Below are positions 11,701-23,245 of a stretch of DNA of 64,000 nt, in pieces; within the stretch, counting starts at the first letter, position 1, and every line of letters begins with the position of its first letter. The notes below the pieces were generated by a model. That model made no database searches. It worked only from the letters and a program-made list of their open reading frames with translations, and was not told the origin of the DNA. Location of the stretch: NCBI RefSeq assembly GCF_001642475.1, contig NW_019173997.1, positions 119,938-183,937 of the forward strand, read 5' to 3'. This DNA is from Fonsecaea monophora (taxonomy: Eukaryota; Ascomycota; Eurotiomycetes; Chaetothyriales; Herpotrichiellaceae). The position numbers were made by a program, and so were the translations under genes.

Positions 11701-13571
11701 AGGAAAGCTCTCGTTTTGTGTTCTTTTTGCAAGCTGTTTTACGTGACTGGAAGCAACTGGTGATTGAAAGGGTTGAGGTACTCGTGGATACGAACAAGAC
11801 CGTCACATACTGTATAGTACTGCAACTGCTTCCAGCAACCATACGAGGGCAATCAAGCCGGAGAACTGCTTTCACAAAAAGCAACGGCTGGGAAGTTGCG
11901 GGGGCACTAACAAGCCGATGCTCAAAAGGTCCGTTTGACATCAGAGCTTGCAAGGGATGGGCATGACGGATGGTCCATGCGTGATGATCTGATATCCCAT
12001 GTCCGGACAGGGTACGAGTAGAGACTCCCCCACAACAGCAGTCGTTTCATGCATACAAGTACGAGTATACGAATTCAGATGCAAGGAGAAAGTCCGACGT
12101 TGCGGGATCCTCTGCTGCAAGGTCTCGCTACAGGGGATTCGCCAGCTCTAGAGCAAGACAACAATCTGGAACGCTGCTTCTGAGGCCGTCAGCTGCAAAG
12201 TAAGAACACCTTCGTCCAAACAATAAATGATCGGCTTCCGCGGATGGTAATGGAAGCACCCAGGTACATAGGATTGATGGCTGGTTTTCTTATATTGGAT
12301 GATGGTGATGTCCTCTCTTGTTTCCAAATCCCCTATATGCTATCGTTACCTGGCAGCCTGGACTCCGAGGTTGCTCACTCGTTGGCATTCACATTCTCTG
12401 GTTGAGGAGTAGGCTGTGCTCGTTGCTTCTGTCTTGTTTGTAATAGTCAGGCTTGCCCGGAAAGTGTCATGGACGGCACCACATCGTAGTAGTCAATGCT
12501 GGTCCTGCACGCTCTCCGCTACTGCAAGACGCTGGTGATTTTAGCGAGGCACTCCCTGTTGCAGCGTGAGTGCCAATGGCTTTCTCTGGGCGTCCTTTTT
12601 CGGCTCGTGGGGCACTGTTCTCTTTTGTGACATGGTTGGTGCGTGTCTTGCTTTCGGGTTTTTGGCTAGGCACTTGTAGGTTCCCCGCTCTTTCCAGCAA
12701 ACCCAAAAAATAGCTCCATGGTGGGATCGAGATGGGTGTGATGTGTAGCTCCCTTCAAAGAGCTGTTGGCGGTCGCGGATCTAAGGGACTAAGAGGAGAA
12801 GCAGTGACATTATTGCAGTGATGGAAAAAAGGGAAACAGAAATCAATGAGTTTCCAAACTGCGCTCTGACGAATACTCGTACTTGGTGGAAGAGATGGTG
12901 AGGTGCAACTAAGTCATATTTGGTTTAGACTGCCAAGATGGCGGAAATTTCGGATTTAACAGTCTCGACGGTTGCGTACTCAATACAGAAAGCCTTTCAC
13001 CACTTTGAAGTTTTATTACACCTCAAGTAATGATCGTCCCTGTCCCATCGGCCCAAGCTGAGACCTTTGGAGAAGATCCATCATCCTACAAGGGCCCAAG
13101 CACCATCTCGAGGGGTTTGCAGTAAACACCCCGGCGTTGGCTAGTCTCGCAGTCCAGCCGGCAGTTCACCTGGCTTCGTATTCAGAAATTCTGGCTTTCA
13201 AGGCCCTCCACGACAGCGACCAGAGACAAGTGCGGAAAGAAAGACGTGACAACGGGTCCATCAACGCCACAGCGCCCCGCCTCTCGGCTCCCTCGATCCC
13301 TCGCAATTTTAGCTACACATCAACCACATCGCGAGACGGCTTGCCTCTCATCCCCGGTCGCATTTCAGCTCCTTAGAACCCGAAACATCCAGTCACATTC
13401 ACCTTCAGCTGACGTGCTGCGAATCTCGACTCTTGAGACTTGTCTGTGTGCACCTGAGATTGCGCAAACAACCCTGCCCCTTGCTGCTCTTATCGGCGCT
13501 ATCGACAAAGGTAGCAGTCTGCTTGACAAAATTTTCGGTCTTTGTTTTGGTGACCCATTAATATTGCAATT
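8799..13571. other. 4.8 kb gene-poor divergent intergenic region
   Basis: This separates two divergent genes, the disordered protein (minus) and the Gcn20-type gene (plus), and must hold both promoters. Open frames up to about 180 residues occur on both strands but overlap each other, lack family motifs and are Ser/Pro/Arg-biased, as expected by chance. A near-tandem CCCGTTTGCC duplication lies around 10300-10320. I see no RNA gene or transposon ends. Confidence 0.5.
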
Positions 13572-15899
13572 ATGGAAGCTGAGATCCAGGCCCAAATCCC
13601 TAACATCGACCATGTGCTTTCGGAATACTCCGTAGTAAGTTTGCGGAACACGAAGCTCAGCCTCGTTTCACCCCATATTGTGTTACTGACCAGGCTCTAG
13701 GGATATCTGAATCATGCGTCCAAACTCTATTTCTCAGAAGATGACCCCTCTGCCCAGTCTCCACTGGCTGAAGCTCTTGATACTGTAACCTCTCTACTTG
13801 TGTCTGCGTCAGGGAACTTTTCTGAACAGAATGAGGTTGCCATTCGCAATCTGGTCGAAAGATTCATTGCAAGGTTAAGCGAGGCAAATGGCGTTGATCC
13901 TGAGCGGCGGCAGATGCCGTTCATGGCCAAAAAACTTGAGCAAACCATCCAAGTCAGCTCGCAGCGTAATATATCGTCTACCCTAGGTCTGGCGAACGCA
14001 GGCGTCGATCTCGAGGCTACCAATACCCGCAAGGTAGAGTCAAAAGTCGACAGGAAGAAGCTTGAAAAGGCCGAGCGGAAGATTCGGGCCAAACAGGACA
14101 AGAAGGTTATGAAAAATGTCGAGTATGAGGCGTCAAGGCTGCTAAACCAGCCCGATCCTACCCAGTCATATGAGGAGTTTTTCATGGCAGTCAACCCTTT
14201 GCAACTTGGTGCCGATACTCAGTCAAAAAGCAAAGACATCAAGGTCGATGGGATCGATGTGTCCATCGGCGGGAAACGCATTTTGACTGACACGTCATTG
14301 ACATTGGCATACGGACGGAGGTACGGCCTGGTCGGTCAGAACGGTATCGGTAAATCCACTCTTCTGCGTGCCCTGAGTCGGCGAGAGGTCGCCATTCCAA
14401 CCCATATATCTATCCTGCACGTCGAGCAGGAGATCACTGGAGATGATACCCCGGCTCTACAGGCCGTTCTTGACGCCGATGTCTGGCGGAAACATTTACT
14501 AGCCGAGCAGGAAAAAATATCGAAGCAGCTTGCGGCACTTGAGGCCGAGCGGTCAAAGCTGGCTGATACCTCAAAGGATGCTGGACGTCTGGACAAGGAA
14601 AAGGATGGCCTGGACACTACACTGGGAGACATTCAGGCCAAATTAGCCGAGATGGAATCAGACAAGGCCGAGAGCAGAGCCGCCAGCATTCTTGCAGGCT
14701 TAGGGTTTTCGCCGGAACGACAACAATTTGCGACCAAGACATTCTCAGGCGGTTGGCGGATGAGGCTCGCCCTCGCACGCGCACTATTCTGTGAGCCCGA
14801 TTTGCTGCTGCTTGACGAACCCTCCAACATGTTGGACGTCCCATCGATCACGTTCTTGTCGAACTATCTGCAGACATATCCAAGCACCGTCTTGGTGGTC
14901 TCACACGACCGTGCCTTTTTGAACGAAGTAGCGACCGATATTATTCACCAACATTCAGAGAGACTCGACTACTACAAGGGGGCCAACTTTGATTCTTTCT
15001 ATGCCACCAAGGAGGAACGGAGAAAGAACGCCAAGCGCGAATACGAGAATCAGATGGCGCAACGGGCGCACCTACAAGCATTCATTGACAAATTCCGATA
15101 TAACGCTGCCAAGTCGTCCGAGGCACAGTCTCGTATCAAGAAACTCGAGCGGATGCCAGTTCTGGAGCCTCCCGAGGCCGAGTATACGGTGCACTTCCGG
15201 TTCCCGGATGTGGAGAAGCTTTCGCCGCCAATTATCCAAATGTCGAATGTCACTTTCGGCTATACCAAGGACAAGCCGCTGCTTCATTCAGTGGATTTGG
15301 ACGTTCAACTCGACTCCCGAATCGGAATCGTGGGTCCCAACGGCGCAGGTAAAACCACTGTTCTGAAGTTGTTGATTGGACAGCTGCAACCCACCTCTGG
15401 GCTGATATCCCAGAATCCTCGTCTTCGTGTCGGATACTTTGCGCAGCACCACGTTGATGCCTTAGACATGAACACGTCTGCTGTCGGGTTCATGCAGAAG
15501 ACCTACCCCGGCAAGACGGACGAAGAGTATCGGCGACATCTAGGGGCCTTTGGGATTACAGGGATGACGGGGTTGCAGAAACTTGAACTGTTGTCCGGAG
15601 GCCAGAAATCCCGCGTCGCATTTGCTTGTCTGTCCTTGACCAACCCGCATATCCTGGTGCTGGACGAACCGTCAAACCATCTGGACATCGAGGCGATGGA
15701 CGCTCTTTCCGTAGCGCTGCAGCAGTTCCAGGGCGGTGTGCTGATGGTTAGCCATGATGTGACCATGCTTCAGAATGTCTGCACCAGTCTGTGGGTCTGT
15801 GACAAGGGCACCGTCGAGAAGTTCCCCGGAGACATCACGGCGTACAAGAAAAAGATCAGTGCGCAAGCGAATGAGGCAGGTGTTGTTCAAGCACACTGA
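13572..15899 (+). CDS. GCN20: Gcn20-type ABC-F ATPase
   Basis: Exons 13572-13634 and 13701-15899, intron 66 bases (GTAAGT...CTCTAG), 753 residues, close to the length of yeast Gcn20. The N-terminal ~200 residues are the region that in Gcn20 binds Gcn1. The first ABC domain has GQNGIGKS (about 233-240), the signature FSGGWRMRLALAR and a Walker B with DEPSNMLD; the second has GPNGAGKT, LSGGQKSRVA and DEPSNHLD. The Met in the first D-loop is the usual Gcn20 form. There are no membrane spans, as in all ABC-F proteins. By family it works with Gcn1 on ribosomes to activate the kinase Gcn2 in amino-acid starvation. The continuous frame begins only at a GTG (13800); the spliced first exon supplies the ATG and conserved N-terminal residues. 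Confidence 0.95.
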
Positions 15900-16538
15900 G
15901 GGTGAACGGGATTTCACGAAAGACCTCGAAATGCCGAAGGAACACGGAGCATTGGCCTCCTGCGACGGGACGGGCGAATTCCACGAATAGATCTATATCA
16001 CCTGCCGTCCTTGTGACATAATGCTGGGGCCTTGTATACCTGGAGGTTCTTGGCAATCGAGTGAAGGTTCTGTTATTGCACCGGCATTTGCGCCTGGAAC
16101 AGACGGCATCAAATGCTGGAATTTATTTCTATTGATAGATGAGCAGATGAGCTATAGAGAGGGGAATTCTTCGTGGTAGGTCTGTAGGCCATAGCCGCAT
16201 GTGGGGGAGGCATGAACTAGAACATCGGATACATCGGCGGGATTCCCGGCACGTTGATGGCCCAGAAACTTGCCGCCACCAAGACGCTGGAATGAGATCA
16301 TCGACATCATTTGCGACAAGAACCTGGCGATAGATCATCCCCTTCCCTCTGCATAAAGTCCCCAGTCAAAGACATGCACGCCAACAATGAATCCTTTTCT
16401 CGCTGCATTCCGGACGAGGCGCCTCTTCTACGTCTCTCGGTTGCTAAACCCTCGTCGGATTCCCGTTTGACAGCCTGCCTCTGACGTGCCATCCACCTTG
16501 ACCATACCATCTACCATCCGCGTCTCCCTTAGAATAAG
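15900..16538. other. Intergenic region, promoter of the sugar dehydrogenase gene
   Basis: 3' flank of the Gcn20-type gene and 5' flank of the following plus-strand gene. No open frame of interest and no clear TATA box were seen. Confidence 0.5.
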
Positions 16539-18026
16539 ATGAAGACATTCTTCGGAGGGACGGTGACGCTCTTGGCCATCCCCTTTGCCATCGGGCAATC
16601 CTCCTCGACATGCGGTCCCGCGCCTTCAGGGTCCATCCAGCCCTCTCTCGCCTCCGGCTACCAAATGCAAGTGGTTGCGACCGGCTTATCTAAACCACGG
16701 GGAATCCGCCTCGACAATGCAGGTAATCTGATAGTCGTCGAGCAAGGAAGAGGAGTTATATCAGTACATACCCTTAATGAGGACACTGCAGGCTGTGTTT
16801 CTGTGGTCAATTCAACCGACATCACGGCGGCGTTAGGTGTAAGCGCATCCACTTTGTGCATGGTAATGACAAGAGCTGACTTGTGGTAGTTGAACCATGG
16901 CATCGAGTTATCTACCGATGGGCAAACCCTGTACGCCTCTTCTTCGGAAGAGGTCTTTGCCTGGCAATATTCCCAATCGTCCCAGACCGTATCAAACCGC
17001 GTCACCCTCATCAACAACATGGCAGGCACAGACCACACTACTCGCACTCTATTACTCTCAAAGTCAGCTCCCGGCCTACTTCTGGTCAGCCGAGGCAGCA
17101 CCGCCAATATTGACTTTGAAGCTTCGACCCTGGAGTCCGGGCATTCTCAAATCAGGGCATTCAACTTGACTAATCATACTGGCGCTCCCTACGATTTCAG
17201 CACAACGGGACTACGACTGGGTTGGGGGTTGAGGAACGATGTCGGGGTGGCAGAGCATCCCATATCTGGAGGCATTTTCTCTGTGGAGAATTCAGCCGAT
17301 CAACTCTCTCGCATGGGCGTTGATGTACATCAAGACAACCCTGCCGAAGAGTTGAACTTCCTGGGATACCTAAATGGCACAGAGTATGCTAATCAGGGCG
17401 GCAATTTCGGCTATCCATGGTGCTTCTCAGCGTGGGGTGTTGATATCCTGCCAGACAACGGCAACTTGACGGTGGGCAGTCAGTTTGCCGTGGACGCGAG
17501 TACTGCCTCCAACAACCAGAACCAGACTGATGCCTACTGCGCGGCACAGCTGCCTGCAAGCTTGGTCTTCCAGGCTCACATGGCGCCTCTCGACATCAAG
17601 TTCAACAATAGTGGTACTGAAGCTTGGATCACTTTCCACGGAAGCTGGGACAGGGACGATCCCGTGGGGTATAAATTGAGTGTCGTGGCATTCACCAGTG
17701 ACGGTCAGCCTGTGGACGATATCACGAGCAAAACGGCTGCCGTTGACATCTTCGCCAACGCAGACAACTCAAAGTGTCCGGCCAACTGTTTCCGACCGGT
17801 TGGCATGGCCATTGACGACCGCGGTCGCATCTTTGTGTCCTCGGACGCCTCTGGCGAGGTTTACCTCATTACAAAGGTGTCAGAAGGCAACGCCACGTCC
17901 TCTACACCATCGGGTTCGCCCTCTGCCAGTGCTACTCCGTCGATCGCAATGTCCAACCAGCCTTCATTCCTATTGCCTGTTGTCATGATGTTGTGTGTTA
18001 GTGTCCTTAGCGCTCTTATGATATAA
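16539..18026 (+). CDS. Secreted, probably GPI-anchored glucose/sorbosone dehydrogenase-like protein
   Basis: Exons 16539-16838 and 16890-18026, intron 51 bases (GTAAGC...GGTAG), 478 residues. A signal peptide (about 1-19, MKTFFGGTVTLLAIPFAIG) leads into a beta-propeller of the glucose/sorbosone dehydrogenase superfamily: GLSKPRGIRLDNAGNLIVVE near 50-70, then LNHGIELSTDGQTLYASS spanning the splice junction, later WITFHGSWDRDDPVGYK and PVGMAIDDRGRIFVSSD. Fungal relatives (CAZy AA12) are PQQ-dependent pyranose/sorbosone dehydrogenases, so PQQ-linked sugar oxidation at the cell surface is likely but not proven here. The last ~40 residues are a Ser/Thr/Pro stalk followed by a hydrophobic tail ending MLCVSVLSALMI, typical of a GPI-attachment signal. 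N-glycosylation sequons are frequent. Confidence 0.85.
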
Positions 18027-19186
18027 GGAACAAAGCACAATGATCACGAGTTTTGGAAATGAATGATATGTGCCGTTGAGCGTCTTCTATATATACTCAG
18101 GTATTCACTCTATTCACTCTTCTGTCCTTCACACAGGCGTCCTTCACACAGGCATCATAGCCCTTGTCATGACGTTGGGGTGGCTCCTCTGATTCTGTCA
18201 ATACGCCGATGCATGGTAGCTCCATCTTTCCAACCAAATGCTCAAGCAGGAGCATTAACGTGGGATCTAGAATGGTCAGGCCCAGTCGATACGGCCTTCG
18301 GTCCCTCTATTAGGACAAGGCATCAGCGTCCTAGTATTGTTGAGAATGTGGCCTCGACTGGGATCTAGGTGTCCTCATAGTGCTTAGGATGCAGCATCGA
18401 CCTGGAGCAAAGTGTCTTTCCATTGGGGATGTCTCCTGTGCTCATTTGGATAGTGTCTCTGGTAGCGAGTGGGATCTGTGGCGAGAGGGCGCGTCGCAGG
18501 GCAACAATATATCGATACAGCCCGAGTAATTTTAGGAGGACACTCCACACGCAGGTTTATTTCGACGGCCTTTTGTTCACTGTACCAACTACAAAAACCA
18601 GGCGCCTCAGTTACAAGTACATGAGGTACCTCATTCTAAATGTCTCCAATATTATTATAGGTCGTTCTACCTCGTAGTTGGTGCTCGGTACATGCAGCCA
18701 GCATCCCTCCGCGCAGCCGTCCGCCTTTAGCCGATATCCACCTCGCCACCTCAAAGTCACCGCCACTACCACAGTTACAGGAAGGTGGCTGGCTGTGACC
18801 GACACACATTGGAGGCTTGGATCATAGCATCATCACCTCTGGGCTTGAGACTATTGCCTAAGTTCTGAGACCCTGGACGAGGGTGAGTTTCCACATCCAG
18901 TTAACTGCGGTTGGTCACTGGGCCAAGTGACCTGACTACCATCCAGAATCTTTTTGCCCGCTGCCCACTCAGCAATCCGCCATTGTGGCAGCAGTTGGTG
19001 CATTCCTTCGTCCCATATTCCAGAATTCAGACAGCTGGCACCAAGCCACCTGCCTCCAAGCTGCTACGGCCATCACTGCCTCGTCACTTGGATCGTCTTG
19101 CAGCTGCAATGATCTCGTCGACCTTTGGCCGCAGGAAGCTGCGATAGTCCCTCTGGTGCACCTGCGCTCCATGGGCAGGTGGCTGA
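18027..19186. other. Intergenic region, no gene seen
   Basis: 3' flank of the sugar dehydrogenase and 5' flank of the long disordered protein gene. It contains a perfect 15-base tandem duplication at 18124-18153. Short open frames overlap one another and are not convincing. Confidence 0.5.
18124..18153. repeat. 15-base tandem duplication
   Basis: Two identical adjacent copies of GTCCTTCACACAGGC (18124-18138 and 18139-18153), about 100 bases past the sugar dehydrogenase stop. Confidence 0.9.
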
Positions 19187-22100
19187 ATGTCGACTTCTAC
19201 ACCTCCAAATGGCCAGGCTGCCAGCAATGAGGCCGGAGCAGCTCAGCATCCGGATCCCAATCACCTATCTCTGCCGACCTTCCACTCAGTTCGCGAACCC
19301 TCCAACGAGCGAGAGGGACGAGTTTCAAGGACCGAGTCGACTGCTTCGGGTTCTGCCAGTAATCGAAGTAGAAGTCGCAACCCCGAGCCTCAATCTTCTC
19401 GACTACTAGAGCGTCTTTCCTTTGCTAGCAACAATGCTCGAAACGATGTGGACTCCAAGAGCAAAGAGAAGGAAAAGGAGAGAGAGAAAGAGAAGGCAAA
19501 AGAAAACGACATTCCCCGACACAATGTCTCGCGACGTTCTGGTGGCTTTCTACTCGAACCCGTCTCAAACTCCAAACGACTGTCTCGCGAATCCCCTACT
19601 CCTTCTGCTCGACAAGATGTTGAAGACAAACGGAACGGAGGCGACTCTGAATTGACTCTCGCAAAGAGGAGGAATAGAACGTATGGCCACTCCAGCTCAT
19701 CCTTCAAGCGTTCTCCGTTGGCAAGCGAGGTCAAGCAGGATCCCGTCATACATAACTATCCAATCTCAGATCAGTTGGTCCATGGCACTGATGTCCGACG
19801 GTCCTTCTCAACCTCACACAGCGGCTCTCACTTTGAGGCCACTTCCGGCTCTACCTCGCGTACCATGGATGTGCAAAGACCGCCCATCCCCCAGGTCGGC
19901 TTTGACAACGACCCTGCGCAGATTGTCAACATGGCTTTAACTCTCAGTGAGGGTAGGCGACGCCTCGCTTCAGGAAGGAGATATGTATCGACCGATCAGG
20001 GTGACCGCCGTGTCGTCTCCGCTGCTTCAACTACAAATCCTAGCAACACCGTTCGGAGACGGAGTATCGCTCCATTTCTGGCGACGAATCGTCAGTCATC
20101 GCAAAGTGGCTCTCCCAGGAGGAAAACCTCTACCAAACTATGGGACTCGAACACGCCCACGACGCCGCAATCTGTTGATGTATCCGTTACCGAAGTCGTA
20201 CCCAATCTAGACGTCGATTCCGACTTTATGGACCAGATATCGCCGGCCACCGCAGCCCGAGTTGCCAAAGCAAAGGCTTATTTTGAACTGGCCCACGAGC
20301 ATCGACGTCTTCTGCCGCACTTGCCTCCAATACGAAAGCCAGGTACTCATGTTCATTTGACTGGGCCAGAAGCAATGCAGAAGGCATATAATCCTCTACA
20401 ATACGTCCGAAATCGGAAGCTCCGCATATGGGAAAAGACGGCGATTGATAGCGAGGCTGAGGGATGGCATGATGTCTTGAAGGTCAGAGCCTGGGTTGAC
20501 GCTGTGGTTTCAAGCCACCCAGAGACCCAGCACGATTCTTTGGAGTGTGTCCGTCTACCTCCGCTGGACCTGCGGACTGCGGAGGCTGATCATGAGGATA
20601 CCGACGACTCGCCAGATGAGCCAAAGAGTACGGTGCTGCCTCGTGTAGTCGAGCAGCTCCGTCCCAAGCCCCTTCGCCCACGATCTGACTGGGTTACTCA
20701 TCCCGCCGACTTGATAGCTGATGCATATTGGTTGGAGCAAGGCTTGAACAAGACGAAAATCCAGGACCGTGACAACAATTTGATCTATCCACCGAATACT
20801 CACTTCACATTCTCAGGTTGGCGCAATCAGACACCTGTCAATGTACCCAGTAGATTGCAGCAACCCTCCCCACCTCCGGAATCTCATGGCGACTCACTCG
20901 AGGAGACACCTTCATCGGCTTTGCCTGAGCTGCCCACTTTCAAGTCGGCTCATCATACGCACAAGAGTGGGCGTCATGGGCGCCGCAGAGATCTCATCAG
21001 AGACTCTGTTCACGGCAAGAGTGGCAGCAGCTCTAGGGAGCGCTCTCGCATACGCAAGAAGCTGTTTCAGGACAGTAGCGACTCGGACTATTCGGCCTCA
21101 ATGTCTTCAGATGATGCTGGCGTGGAACGTGGTCGTAGGCGACTTCGACGAAAGAGACACGAAACCCCTGTCAACAATGGTCTGGACAAACCGAGGGGTC
21201 ATTCGCTGTCAAAACAGACACAACAGACATCGGTCCCCAGTCACGGCGACTCTAGTCAAGGATCATCTGCGCCGACATCGAAAAGAACCTCTATGGATCA
21301 TACCGGGCTCAATAAGCTCTTCCGAGTGGACAGCTTCAAGAAGTCTACTCCCTTGACTCGTTCACGCAACAGACAGGACGCCTCTCGACCTCGATCCATC
21401 CAGGTCCCTGTTCGGTCGAGCCTCGAGCACGAACACCATCCCCGCGCATCTACAGAATACGATACCACCACAGCCCCTAATTCCCCTAATGGGGTCGAAT
21501 GGCCTAGTATTGCCATCAATCTTTCCCCACCTCCGAGTAGACCGAGCTCACCGTCTAAGAACCCTCTATCTACCATTCTGCATCCTTTTCACCGCAAACA
21601 TCATAGGGGTCAGGGTCAAATCAGCACAACTGACTTTGCGCATGTTCCGCCTGTGGAATCAGTTCGGGAAGACGACGTGGAAAACCCCGTCAACGATACT
21701 GATTCTCGTGGTCAAAGTCCCATGACTAGGACGCTAACTTCGCTGACCAAAAATCAGACAAACTCGACAGATGTCGACGACGGAACCATGCAGTCGTCCA
21801 TCGAACACAGACACAGCACGGCGAGTAAAGCCAGTATGCGGTCAACCGCCAATGCAGGAACTGATCATTCGAGAATTCGTGCCATATTCAAAGGAGGTCG
21901 CATTGCTGAAATTGTCGGGAATGAGGTTTCTCGGGTGGGAGACTTTATCTGGAAACGTGATATTCCGATAATATACAGGCACAGAGGCTCGGCTTCGGAA
22001 GGAAGCATACGATCTTACGAAGGGTCGGATTCGGAAAGGGAGCAGCACCAGCAGCAGCAGCAACAGCTGCCACCACAACAAAACGGGACAACTCTCAAAA

Positions 22101-23245
22101 CACCTCCTCGCCTGACCCGCTCGAGATCGTCCACTGTCTCAAGTACCAAGAGCGACCGCGTGGCGCCTGCTGTCATGAAGACAATTAACCTGGAAAGTGA
22201 TCGACCTCGATACAATAATCCTAATTTGCCCAGTTTCACATCCCCTTTTCAAAAGGATCGTCAACGTCAAGAGAAACAGCAGGGACTTTTGGCGCCTGAA
22301 GATGCAGCCATACGGAGTGATCCTACCGACCACATCTCTCTGCTCGCAGCTCAGCGTCGCGCGGCTTCACATTCACCACGTCTTGCTGCTCTGCCCAAGC
22401 TTGACACTGGAACGCCCACGACGCCAAGCGAGGTGAGTCGACAGAAAAGCTACGGTTTCGGTGCAGCTCTGGACCTCAGCAGATCGCGAGATGCATCTGA
22501 CCAATTGAACTCTGTCATCGGCCCAATGAGTGGACTGGGTGTCCTTCGTCCAACGCGATCTACTGGTGATCTTTCGAAGATAGGTGGCTCGGAACTTGGT
22601 CAAGAAGATGGTGAACCAGCAGACGTGACATGGCGCGATATTGAACGTGCATATGCCCTGCTATTCACTTCCACCGTCAAGGCCCGAGAGATTGGACGTC
22701 GGGCAGAAGACCCGGGCGAAGAGCTGCCGGCATTCCTTCTTGCTAGTCTTACCCCGGAGAACAAAGCGTTGCATTCTGCGAAGCCTTTGCGTGTCAAGAA
22801 ACGAGAACGACATATCGTTGCAGCACAAAATATCATGAAAACGCTGGAAGGCCATTCATTGACCTTCAATAAGAAACTACATTCTTTCACCACGTCGCTC
22901 ATACCCACTTTGCACAGCCAGCTCCAGATCCTCGAGGACCAAGTGGAAAACAACATGACACCGCAGGTGCGAATGACAGCTGATTCAGCAGGCGAATTGA
23001 GCATGAAGCTCTCCACTACTAGTACCCTTGCTGTCAAAGAACTCAACGACACGATCGAAGTCGCTTTTCGCAGAAAACGGAGGGGTCCGATCAGGTTGTT
23101 CCGCAAGCTGTGGTTTGCAGGTATTGAGTGGACCGTCGTCGGGTTACTCTGGCTCATCTGGGCTGTTGTTTCAGTGGTCAGACTCGCTTTGGGAATGGGC
23201 CGATGTGTCGTCCGTGGAGTGAGATGGTTGCTTTGGATCGATTAA
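19187..23245 (+). CDS. 1352-residue, mostly disordered, C-terminally membrane-anchored fungal protein
   Basis: Single exon starting at ATG 19187; there is no upstream in-frame ATG before a stop. Residues 1-330 are Ser/Arg-rich with a Lys/Glu-rich run (about 90-105). Two ordered islands follow: about 360-450 (YNPLQYVRNRKLRIWEKTAI, then a WHDVLKVRAWVD helix) and about 500-540 (DWVTHPADLIADAYWLEQGL). The middle is again low-complexity with a poly-Gln tract encoded near 22043-22080. Residues ~1145-1270 (VTWRDIERAYALLFTSTVKAREI onward) look helical. The last ~45 residues hold a Trp-rich hydrophobic segment (about 1313-1332) and end in RWLLWID, so the protein is probably tail-anchored with its bulk in the cytosol or nucleus. 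I do not recognise the family; the islands suggest a conserved fungal protein rather than a chance frame. Confidence 0.85.
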   Translation: MSTSTPPNGQAASNEAGAAQHPDPNHLSLPTFHSVREPSNEREGRVSRTESTASGSASNRSRSRNPEPQSSRLLERLSFASNNARNDVDSKSKEKEKEREKEKAKENDIPRHNVSRRSGGFLLEPVSNSKRLSRESPTPSARQDVEDKRNGGDSELTLAKRRNRTYGHSSSSFKRSPLASEVKQDPVIHNYPISDQLVHGTDVRRSFSTSHSGSHFEATSGSTSRTMDVQRPPIPQVGFDNDPAQIVNMALTLSEGRRRLASGRRYVSTDQGDRRVVSAASTTNPSNTVRRRSIAPFLATNRQSSQSGSPRRKTSTKLWDSNTPTTPQSVDVSVTEVVPNLDVDSDFMDQISPATAARVAKAKAYFELAHEHRRLLPHLPPIRKPGTHVHLTGPEAMQKAYNPLQYVRNRKLRIWEKTAIDSEAEGWHDVLKVRAWVDAVVSSHPETQHDSLECVRLPPLDLRTAEADHEDTDDSPDEPKSTVLPRVVEQLRPKPLRPRSDWVTHPADLIADAYWLEQGLNKTKIQDRDNNLIYPPNTHFTFSGWRNQTPVNVPSRLQQPSPPPESHGDSLEETPSSALPELPTFKSAHHTHKSGRHGRRRDLIRDSVHGKSGSSSRERSRIRKKLFQDSSDSDYSASMSSDDAGVERGRRRLRRKRHETPVNNGLDKPRGHSLSKQTQQTSVPSHGDSSQGSSAPTSKRTSMDHTGLNKLFRVDSFKKSTPLTRSRNRQDASRPRSIQVPVRSSLEHEHHPRASTEYDTTTAPNSPNGVEWPSIAINLSPPPSRPSSPSKNPLSTILHPFHRKHHRGQGQISTTDFAHVPPVESVREDDVENPVNDTDSRGQSPMTRTLTSLTKNQTNSTDVDDGTMQSSIEHRHSTASKASMRSTANAGTDHSRIRAIFKGGRIAEIVGNEVSRVGDFIWKRDIPIIYRHRGSASEGSIRSYEGSDSEREQHQQQQQQLPPQQNGTTLKTPPRLTRSRSSTVSSTKSDRVAPAVMKTINLESDRPRYNNPNLPSFTSPFQKDRQRQEKQQGLLAPEDAAIRSDPTDHISLLAAQRRAASHSPRLAALPKLDTGTPTTPSEVSRQKSYGFGAALDLSRSRDASDQLNSVIGPMSGLGVLRPTRSTGDLSKIGGSELGQEDGEPADVTWRDIERAYALLFTSTVKAREIGRRAEDPGEELPAFLLASLTPENKALHSAKPLRVKKRERHIVAAQNIMKTLEGHSLTFNKKLHSFTTSLIPTLHSQLQILEDQVENNMTPQVRMTADSAGELSMKLSTTSTLAVKELNDTIEVAFRRKRRGPIRLFRKLWFAGIEWTVVGLLWLIWAVVSVVRLALGMGRCVVRGVRWLLWID

